From NCBI GenBank assembly GCA_964456445.1, contig CAYWBI010000028.1, positions 1 to 28,706 of the forward strand: DNA of 28,706 bases. Reading direction: 5' to 3'. This stretch comes from CAYWBI01 sp964456445 (GTDB lineage Bacteria; Calditrichota; Calditrichia; Calditrichales; J004). The stretch's first letter is position 1; each line of letters begins with the position of its first letter. The notes beneath the pieces are model-generated. The model worked only from the letters and a program-made list of their open reading frames with translations, did not search any database and had not been told where the DNA came from. This document shows positions 7,005 through 14,200 of this stretch, piece by piece. Both the position numbers and the translations under genes were made by a program.

Positions 7005-8321
7005 TTATTTTTTCATAAGCACGGCAAAACTTCCATCCATATTATGCATGGAAGGAAAACTCCGTATATATTTTCCTTGCGAAACAAACGGATGCCAGCG
7101 TGCATCCTTTATTGCCTGTATCTGCATCCCGGCAGAAGTGGTTACATCCAGAACAGCTTCATCTTCATCCGGATCGATGCTGCAGGTACTGTAAACGATC
7201 GCCCCGTCTTTGGCCACAACCCGCGGAACGGATTGTAAAATCTGTTTTTGCAGATTTGAAAACTCTTCGATTTCTTCCACGCTACGCCGCCATTTTATAT
7301 CGGGGTGTTTGCGAATTACCCCCTGACCTGAACAAGGCGCATCAATTAGTACCTTACTGAAGATACCCGCCTTAAACGGTAAATTTTGAGCATCACCAAG
7401 CACGCAGTAACCGTTTAGTCCCAAACGTTTCAAGTTTTCATCTACCTTTAACAGGCGTTTTAGGTTATTGTCCAGGGCAACGGCCAGGGCCGGTGGGTTG
7501 ATATCCTCCATGACCTGTGTAAATTTTCCGCCGGGGGCCGCACACACATCCAGGAAAACATCGTCGGCAGATACTTTAAGCAACTGAACCGGTATGGCCG
7601 CACTTTCATCTTGCACCGAACACAACCCTTGTTCAAAATATCCTGCGGCGACAAGCATCTGAACACTCTCCACCCTAAAATGCAGCGGCGATATATCCGA
7701 GGGCAAATAGTGTACGTCCCGTTCGGTCAAAAGCTTAAGAAAGCTGTCGATATCAATTTTTGATCGATTTACACGAATGGTAAAACGGGGCGGCTGATTA
7801 AAAGCAGCGCATAATTTTTTGGTTTCATCACTGCCCCATGTGGAAACCCATCGTTCGATCATCCATCGTGGGAAGGAATATCTATGCGTCATTTTTTCGA
7901 TGTCATCCATCGTTTCCGGATAATTATTATTTGCACCCTTCTCTAAAAACCCGCGCAATATGGCATTTACCAACCCCGGCGCCCTGGATGTTTTTACAAC
8001 CTTTCGTGTTAGGGAAACATATTCATCCAACGTAGCATACGAAGGGATATTTTCGAGAAAAGTCTGTTCAAAAATCCCCATACGCAATATTACAAGTAAG
8101 CGACTATCAAGACGGTTAAAACGTCCTTTGTAAAGTCCGCGTATTTGCCAATCCAAAAAATTCTTATGCCGAATCACACCGGAGGTTAGCTGGCGAAACA
8201 ACCGTAATTGCACGGTTGTCAGATTTTCCCCCGTCATAATTGAGCGGGACAAATCATCAAGCCGCTTATGCGTATTGGCAAATTTAAGCAAAACATTGAA
8301 GGCCGCCCGACGTTCATTCAT
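7005..8321 (-). CDS. rsmB: 16S rRNA (cytosine-C5)-methyltransferase RsmB (Sun/Fmu)
   Basis: RsmB makes m5C967 (E. coli numbering) in 16S rRNA using S-adenosylmethionine. From ATG 8321 the protein has 438 residues. A NusB-like helical domain spans about 1-130. The methyltransferase domain has the SAM motif DVCAAPGGKF (258-267), and the two catalytic-site cysteines are C330 in DAPCSGQG and C380 in YSTCS. The C-terminus HNMDGSFAVLMKK is the normal family ending. The frame is open 81 nt further upstream, but ATG 8321 fits the family start and overlaps the upstream stop in ATGAATGA, suggesting coupled translation. It is a housekeeping gene at the tail of an envelope gene string. Confidence 0.95.
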   Translation of the reverse strand: MNERRAAFNVLLKFANTHKRLDDLSRSIMTGENLTTVQLRLFRQLTSGVIRHKNFLDWQIRGLYKGRFNRLDSRLLVILRMGIFEQTFLENIPSYATLDEYVSLTRKVVKTSRAPGLVNAILRGFLEKGANNNYPETMDDIEKMTHRYSFPRWMIERWVSTWGSDETKKLCAAFNQPPRFTIRVNRSKIDIDSFLKLLTERDVHYLPSDISPLHFRVESVQMLVAAGYFEQGLCSVQDESAAIPVQLLKVSADDVFLDVCAAPGGKFTQVMEDINPPALAVALDNNLKRLLKVDENLKRLGLNGYCVLGDAQNLPFKAGIFSKVLIDAPCSGQGVIRKHPDIKWRRSVEEIEEFSNLQKQILQSVPRVVAKDGAIVYSTCSIDPDEDEAVLDVTTSAGMQIQAIKDARWHPFVSQGKYIRSFPSMHNMDGSFAVLMKK

Positions 8322-9180
8322 GTGCGCTACCTTTGAAATATTTTTTAATACCCGCATCAAACGAAAAAGCCGGGATGACGTCGCCCGCCAGCATGGACAC
8401 ATTTGCCGGGCGTTTTAATCGGGCGCTTTTATACGTATCGGCATATAATAAATCCGGATCGGCGGATAATTCTTCGGCCAATAACCGTCCCAATTCATAG
8501 CGGTTGAAAACCCTGTCCCCACACAGATGATGTGTCCCGTTAATTTTCCCGGCTGCAACTATCCAGATGGTTTGGGCAACATCATCCGCCCACAGCGGTG
8601 TACGGATTTCGTCCTTGAACAATGGTACTTTTTCAAAACGGCTGAGACGGCCGCTAAACCAATCCAGAAAATTGATTGTTCCATTTAAACCACGTCCAAG
8701 CACAAGAGCCAAACGTAGGATCGCCGCCTTTGAACACCCCTTACGGATGGCGTCCTCCGCCATTTTTTTGGACAGGCCATAGGTATTGAGCGGATGAGCA
8801 ACATCCGCTGCTGCATAAGGGGCATGTTTCCCCGAGAAAATGATATCCGTGGACAAGAAGACAAAGGCGCTATCGGTAGCCTGGCAATATTCCGCTAATT
8901 CCAGGCTGGCCTGGTAGTTGATACGCATGCATTTATCCGGATTGTTTTCGCACGTCTGCAGGTTGGCCATGGCCGCGGCATGGATCACACAATCAAATTT
9001 CAGCTTTTTTAACTGAGACGCGATGGGCAGGTTTAAATCAAGATGGATCATCTTTAAATCGGGATTTTGCTGTTCGGGCAGGGTGCTGTGCCGACCAAGG
9101 GTCAAACGTACATCGCGAGGCAGGTGACGAAGCAAATAAGCGCCAATATATCCGCTGGCGCCGGTCAGTAAAACCCGCAT
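8314..9180 (-). CDS. RmlD-like NAD(P)-dependent sugar-nucleotide reductase/epimerase (extended SDR)
   Basis: This is a 288-residue extended short-chain dehydrogenase. The Rossmann glycine motif TGASGYIG lies near the N-terminus (6-13) and the active-site YxxxK pair is Y134/K138 in YGLSKK. A conserved STDIIFSG strand corresponds to the SSDYVFDG of RmlD. That suggests dTDP-4-dehydrorhamnose reductase or a related sugar-nucleotide enzyme, but the substrate cannot be read from sequence. I chose ATG 9180 because it starts right at the Rossmann strand and lies 1 nt after the upstream DUF5683 stop. The longer frame to 9228 adds 16 unlikely residues inside that gene. Its stop overlaps the rsmB start by 8 nt. 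Confidence 0.85.
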   Translation of the reverse strand: MRVLLTGASGYIGAYLLRHLPRDVRLTLGRHSTLPEQQNPDLKMIHLDLNLPIASQLKKLKFDCVIHAAAMANLQTCENNPDKCMRINYQASLELAEYCQATDSAFVFLSTDIIFSGKHAPYAAADVAHPLNTYGLSKKMAEDAIRKGCSKAAILRLALVLGRGLNGTINFLDWFSGRLSRFEKVPLFKDEIRTPLWADDVAQTIWIVAAGKINGTHHLCGDRVFNRYELGRLLAEELSADPDLLYADTYKSARLKRPANVSMLAGDVIPAFSFDAGIKKYFKGSAHE

Positions 9181-9181
9181 G

Positions 9182-9946
9182 CTAAAATTGGCTACGCAAC
9201 GCAATACCAAAGAAACGGTCATTGGCACGGTAACCCAAAAAAGTTACTTTCAGCTTCGACGCCGAAGCACCGAGCGACCTGTTATGCCCGCGTGCCAGTC
9301 GTACCGCGTTTATGGTGCTTACTAAATGATTGATCAATATGGCCGAGAAAAAATAGGAATTACGATTTTTCACCCCCGCAGCCTTGATACGTTTAAAATC
9401 ATAATAAAAACGGTTGTCCACGGAATCCCAACGCCAACTGTTCTCCGCTGTTTCGGCATAAATATCATTGATCCTGCGTTGGTTTAAGCGTCGTTCATTA
9501 TAGGTTTGGATATCGTCAAATTTACCAAGGTTTACCCAATATTTTTCATTTTTCCCCGCCCCGTTTACACCGGCGTGCAAGACTGCATAACTTTGATAAT
9601 CATCCACCAGGCTTTGGTGATACACGTTGTTGGCCCACATGCCTGCGATTGCGGCAATTTCAATCCCAAAAAATGTTTTGGCATAAAAGGTATTGCCCAC
9701 ATAATATTCACCTGCTCCCGGAACGATCAGGCTAAACAACAAGGCCTTACCCACAGAAACCTTTGCATTCCTTTTTTTCGGTGGCAGGAAAAGCGTTGGT
9801 TTGGCCACCCGTTCCATAACAACGGGATGCTTCACAGACCAACGGGGTGCATAATCAAGCTTCAAAGCCTGCTGCGCAAAAATGCCCGAGGCGCCGGTTA
9901 ATAGCAACAGGATAATGATCAAAATTTTATTCATTCCAAAACCCAT
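9182..9946 (-). CDS. DUF5683-family secreted/envelope protein (copy A)
   Basis: The 254-residue protein has a signal peptide; an inner Met at residue 5 is an equally good start. The DUF5683 core begins at about residue 66, with PGAGEYYVGN (76-85) followed by a hydrophobic segment FFGIEIAAIAGM. A second hydrophobic segment comes near the end, with the motif ILINHLVSTINAVRLARGHN. The function is unknown; the family is common in Bacteroidota and allied phyla and is assumed to sit in the envelope. A related gene lies just upstream, sharing PGAGxYY and the I-L-x-NH pattern. The gene's stop is 1 nt before the next start, so it is coupled to the SDR gene. Confidence 0.75.
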   Translation of the reverse strand: MGFGMNKILIIILLLLTGASGIFAQQALKLDYAPRWSVKHPVVMERVAKPTLFLPPKKRNAKVSVGKALLFSLIVPGAGEYYVGNTFYAKTFFGIEIAAIAGMWANNVYHQSLVDDYQSYAVLHAGVNGAGKNEKYWVNLGKFDDIQTYNERRLNQRRINDIYAETAENSWRWDSVDNRFYYDFKRIKAAGVKNRNSYFFSAILINHLVSTINAVRLARGHNRSLGASASKLKVTFLGYRANDRFFGIALRSQF

Positions 9947-10075
9947 GATAGTGTCATTAAAAGTGAAAATTAAAAACCTATGGTAAACAGTTTATAAAAA
10001 TTTAGTAAAAAACACAGCATATTCATTTTCAATCTATAAACGGCCAACATCCTGCACCGTTCGTGGTTCCCTGTT

Positions 10076-11032
10076 CTACCAACTTATCGCCAAACCTAAT
10101 TCCGGTATATAATTACCGGCATAATAGGTGGTGCTGCTATGCAGGGAATACTGAAGTCCCTTATTTTTTTTATGTAATGAATATGCCGCTTCAAGTGCGC
10201 TTATAATGTGATTGGCCAAAATCGAAACGCTGGCATAAAACGCCACCCGGTAAAGGTCATTACTTTCATTACGGATTTTTTTATAGCGCGACAAATTGGG
10301 CAATAAATGATCCAGACTGGCATAACTGTCATAATACGTCCAATCTGTTCCAACTTCGTTCCAGCCTGCGCCAAATTGATCTAAATATTTATAAATCATT
10401 TCATAATATTGCTGGGTCTTTGTATGGGGAAGCTCGTGTGTAAAACCGGGAAAACCACCCTGTACCTCTACCTCGCGCAAATGGTTGATTGTGGTCTGGT
10501 TATATGAAGCAGCGCTAATTACACCATCTGCTCCAACCTGCAAGGCAGAGTAATCCCACTTATTTGCCTGTTGGGCCAACATATACACCTTACTCCAGTA
10601 GCGTTGTTCGCTCCATTGTGTATCGCCCAGCAAGCGCATCTGCCGGTCCTTGCTATCGCCGCTGTTATTGTAATGTATGTATGCGGTAATGGCGCCCACT
10701 TCAATGGCGGCAAACACCGCACTTTTCCAAAATGATTTGCTGTAATACTGCCCTGCACCGGGGAGCAATGCCGATAAGAAGGCGGCTTTTACCGGTGATT
10801 TTTTCTCTGGCAATGTCATGGTTTGCATGCCACTCTGTGACAGCGCAAGACGTACCAGCCGGTATTTGTCCGAATTATATGTGAGACCATTTTGCGCACT
10901 TTTATGATCCTGCCCTTGCGTCCATTGCCCGGATGATGGCGACGCTGTTAAATTGAAACGCTGTCCCATCGGGTTTCCCGCCTGCAGCAACCCCCACAAA
11001 ATACAGACAAGAAAAATTTGATATTTTAACAT
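10076..11032 (-). CDS. DUF5683-family secreted/envelope protein (copy B)
   Basis: This is a 318-residue paralogue of the protein encoded at 9182-9946. It has an N-terminal hydrophobic signal (about 1-19), an 60-residue Ser/Gln-rich linker, then the DUF5683 core: LSALLPGAGQYYSKS (86-100), a hydrophobic segment FAAIEVGAITAYI, and near the end ILANHIISALEAAYSLHKKNK, matching copy A. The middle is Tyr/Trp/Asn-rich and predicted exported. The ATG at 11032 has GAAAGG about 8 nt upstream. It lies 21 nt after the large protease/barrel gene and 129 nt before copy A. Function unknown; probably part of the same envelope operon. Confidence 0.72.
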   Translation of the reverse strand: MLKYQIFLVCILWGLLQAGNPMGQRFNLTASPSSGQWTQGQDHKSAQNGLTYNSDKYRLVRLALSQSGMQTMTLPEKKSPVKAAFLSALLPGAGQYYSKSFWKSAVFAAIEVGAITAYIHYNNSGDSKDRQMRLLGDTQWSEQRYWSKVYMLAQQANKWDYSALQVGADGVISAASYNQTTINHLREVEVQGGFPGFTHELPHTKTQQYYEMIYKYLDQFGAGWNEVGTDWTYYDSYASLDHLLPNLSRYKKIRNESNDLYRVAFYASVSILANHIISALEAAYSLHKKNKGLQYSLHSSTTYYAGNYIPELGLAISW

Positions 11033-11053
11033 TGTAAAACCTTTCAGAAAAAA

Positions 11054-14000
11054 CTACAAAGTAAAATGGCTCCCAAGCGCGCTGTCCATCCGTTCACGCA
11101 GATCAAAATCAAACAAGATACCAAAATAATAGCGCCAGGTGCGAGGATACGTAACGCCCCGGTTTACAACCTCTTGTAACGGCCACGCGGCCTGAAAAAA
11201 TAAACGGGTCGGGAACATGTTATACGAAAAGCTGTCTAAGCGTAATTCGACCCCGACATCCTGTTTGAAATTTTTTATTACGGGATTTGAACTGTTAAAA
11301 GCGTCACCAAGTTCAAAAAAAGTACCAAAATATAATTTGTCAAAACTAACATGGCCAAACCGCCAATCCAGATTTTGACTGAGCGGAAAGCGGTAACTCA
11401 TTTGCATGATCAGCTTCTGGCGGCCTTCAATACTGTAAAAAGGATACCCTCTCAGACCAATCAATCCCCCGGCAAAAAAGTTAAAGAAGCTGTCCACCGG
11501 CCGGTCGATATAACCGCCGTTTACTTTAAAGCCAAATGCATGCGAGGGCAACAAGGGGTTTTTCAGATAATATTCGCCACTTAATTCAATGCTATTATAA
11601 CTGTAGTTCTTGAAATCTTCCAGACCAAGTTGACGGTTCGTGGAAAAACCCTGCAAAAAATCATTCGATTCATGTGCGTATTTTAAAAAGAGAAAATAAC
11701 CGGCAGAAGGGTTGATATCGGCAAAGCGGTCCTCACCAAGATGATCCATACGGTATTTGAGCTGAATGGATTGACCATGCAAATAATCATAGCGGATGGT
11801 CGGAATATAAAATGACTCCACCGGGGACTTGATCGTTACGGGGTCCAATTTGGCGGAGTAGCGACTAAAAACCCAGGCCAGACTAATATCCGTTTTTTCA
11901 GAGAGACGAAAATTCAGCCCGGCGCTAAATTGTAGTAAATTGAAATTGACATTCCGTTGACCACGGGCGATATATCCACGATTTATGGAAAGGGTATCGT
12001 TGATATTGGCATTTGAGTTATAGGCTTCCAGAAATATCTCGGGCATGAAATTCGTGTAATTGGCATAGGCGTAGAGATCATAATCGAAATCTGTATTCAT
12101 GGCCGCACCGGCGACAAAATTCAATTTATCGAGCACATCCGATTTAGCCACATAGAATCCCGGTTTAACGGTGCCATAGTCCACTAATAACCGGGGCAGG
12201 ATCAGTGTATTGGTAAAAGCCGGTTTGTACGGTTTCACCTCATAGTGCGGCACAACATCATCATTGAACGTTTTTTTGGGGATATTCTTTAAGTAATCCG
12301 GGTCATAAACTGCGAGTGACGGATCGATTTTTTGCGGCTTTTCGATGCTATAAATTTTATAACCCAGGCTATCGTACAAGCTGTAAACCAAGGCGCCGTT
12401 TTGATCTACCGTAGGCATAAAGGCGCCGCCGCTTACATTGGTCAATAATTCCCTTACGCCACTTTTCAAATTAAAGCGGTAAATATTATAGATGCCCGTG
12501 TTACTGGCGGCATAGTAAAGCCAGTCCGTCCCACGCTGAAAAGAGGGATAGCGCAACTCCTCACGTGCTTTTAATAAAAAATCAAAATGCCCGTCTTTTA
12601 CGTTTACCCGTCCAATGTTTCTTCCGTATTCGATAGCGGTATCAAAAACAATATATTGGCCGTCATTTGACCAGCGGGGATGATACACCTGCCGTCCATC
12701 GGCAAAAACATGAAGCTGGCGCATCATACCGGCAAGATAGCGCACCTCTCTCTGGCTGCCGTCATCGGCAAATTGAGCATGATAGATTCCATTCTCTGCA
12801 TCGAAACCACAACTTTGCCATTCCGCGCCGGATGGTTTTTGAGGCAGGGTATAAATATTTAACTGGTTTAACCCATCGGTCGATGATACAAAAACCAACT
12901 GACTGCCATCCGGACTAAAATCGGGGTTGCTGCCACGCAGGTTTTCGGTAAGACGGATTTCTTCCCCGTCCTGTAAATCATAAAGATATAAGTCATTAAA
13001 CAAAGAATGGTATTTATTCGAGCGTTTGCGGGCAAAGGCAATATAGCGGCCGTCCGGTGACCAGCTTATTGAAGAAGTGATGCCCTGCGCCACTTCTTTC
13101 TTTTTTCCGCTTTTACGGTCCATGACAATCAGGGCGTTCTGAGAGAAATAATCATGTTCCTTGTTTGATACGTAGGCCAGTTTTGAACCATCCGCAGAGA
13201 GTGCCGGATATAAATTTGCAAATCCACGTTTTTCTATGGCAATACCTTTTTGCGCGTGGGCGCGAATAACACGGGTTTCCTGAACGTATTTTTTTTGCAG
13301 ATAATTTTTCCAGCGATTATAAAGCGTGTCTATTGGCTGATGGATGGCCTTTTCTATAGCCCCCGTAAAGGTATAGCTGCTCCATTTGGAATCGATGGCG
13401 GTAATTTTTGACAGGATTTTCTCACCGTACTGATCCGCCAAATATTTAACAAAAGCAAAACCCTGGTTATAGCTGGATTCATTCCCTAAACTCGTTTTGC
13501 CAAATACCGACATGGCATTATAGGTCAGCATCTGATTATGCAAAACCCTGTCGCGCAGGATCATCTCGCGATGGGGATCGCGATAATCATAGCGATTGGG
13601 GGTATTTTGAAACTGCGCCACACCCTCGGCAAACCAAACCGGCATATTTATAGAGCTGAGCGGGTAATTGACCAAAACATTCGGGAAACCCCGTACTACA
13701 TCTTTACGCCGCTCGTTTTCATAGCCGAAAAACTGAACAAAGCCATATGGGAAGCTCATATTTGTTTTTATTGTTTTTTGAATGGAAACGATGTGTGTAA
13801 ACTCATGGGTAAGCACATCACGCAACCAGTTTTTTGTACCACGCATAACAAAATCAAGATTAGACGCCCAAATTTCAATCTTGTTGTTAAAGAAATAAGC
13901 GCCGCCGTTGGAATAATCATCCACATCCTTGAGGATCAGGTGCACACGCTCCTTTGGTTCAAAATCATAAAGTTTTGTGACCCCGGGATAAATATCTTCG

Positions 14001-14200
14001 ATAATTTTTGCGGCCAGAAAGGCGGTGCGCTGAGTCCCCTGGTGATAATGCACAACAAAATGAGGCGTATCAAAAGTGAACCACTTTAACTCCGGGTGCC
14101 AATAGGGTGTTTGAGCCTGTGCAAAGGGAGCGAAAAGAACAGTAAAACTTATTAGCAGCAGCAGCCGGGAGATCATACGGAACATTGTTTTCTTCAGCAT
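11054..14200 (-). CDS. Outer-membrane protein with gluzincin protease, TolB-like propeller and Omp85-like barrel
   Basis: From ATG 14200 the protein has 1048 residues in three parts. After a signal peptide ending in FAQAQ comes a peptidase MA-like domain: HEFTH at 132-136 gives two zinc ligands and a catalytic Glu, and E192 in WFAEGVA is the likely third ligand. Residues ~325-620 carry PD40/TolB-type repeats such as SWSPDGRYIAF and DFSPDGSQLVF. Residues ~670-1048 are rich in beta strands and include GGLIGLRGY (911-919), like the conserved loop of Omp85/TamA barrels, then YRFPL. This suggests a barrel-anchored protein with a zinc protease and propeller, probably surface or periplasmic. The start overlaps the M6-like gene stop as TGATG. 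The longer frame to 14305 is inside that gene. Confidence 0.82.
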   Translation of the reverse strand: MLKKTMFRMISRLLLLISFTVLFAPFAQAQTPYWHPELKWFTFDTPHFVVHYHQGTQRTAFLAAKIIEDIYPGVTKLYDFEPKERVHLILKDVDDYSNGGAYFFNNKIEIWASNLDFVMRGTKNWLRDVLTHEFTHIVSIQKTIKTNMSFPYGFVQFFGYENERRKDVVRGFPNVLVNYPLSSINMPVWFAEGVAQFQNTPNRYDYRDPHREMILRDRVLHNQMLTYNAMSVFGKTSLGNESSYNQGFAFVKYLADQYGEKILSKITAIDSKWSSYTFTGAIEKAIHQPIDTLYNRWKNYLQKKYVQETRVIRAHAQKGIAIEKRGFANLYPALSADGSKLAYVSNKEHDYFSQNALIVMDRKSGKKKEVAQGITSSISWSPDGRYIAFARKRSNKYHSLFNDLYLYDLQDGEEIRLTENLRGSNPDFSPDGSQLVFVSSTDGLNQLNIYTLPQKPSGAEWQSCGFDAENGIYHAQFADDGSQREVRYLAGMMRQLHVFADGRQVYHPRWSNDGQYIVFDTAIEYGRNIGRVNVKDGHFDFLLKAREELRYPSFQRGTDWLYYAASNTGIYNIYRFNLKSGVRELLTNVSGGAFMPTVDQNGALVYSLYDSLGYKIYSIEKPQKIDPSLAVYDPDYLKNIPKKTFNDDVVPHYEVKPYKPAFTNTLILPRLLVDYGTVKPGFYVAKSDVLDKLNFVAGAAMNTDFDYDLYAYANYTNFMPEIFLEAYNSNANINDTLSINRGYIARGQRNVNFNLLQFSAGLNFRLSEKTDISLAWVFSRYSAKLDPVTIKSPVESFYIPTIRYDYLHGQSIQLKYRMDHLGEDRFADINPSAGYFLFLKYAHESNDFLQGFSTNRQLGLEDFKNYSYNSIELSGEYYLKNPLLPSHAFGFKVNGGYIDRPVDSFFNFFAGGLIGLRGYPFYSIEGRQKLIMQMSYRFPLSQNLDWRFGHVSFDKLYFGTFFELGDAFNSSNPVIKNFKQDVGVELRLDSFSYNMFPTRLFFQAAWPLQEVVNRGVTYPRTWRYYFGILFDFDLRERMDSALGSHFTL

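Noticed and set aside
9947..10075. 26-codon frame and weak promoter-like boxes between the two DUF5683 genes.
   Set aside because: Box matches are poor (3/6) and the frame is too short to judge.
13538..14089. 183-codon plus-strand frame opposite the protease/barrel gene.
   Set aside because: Lies wholly inside a well-supported gene on the other strand and shows no signal peptide, domain or Shine-Dalgarno sequence.
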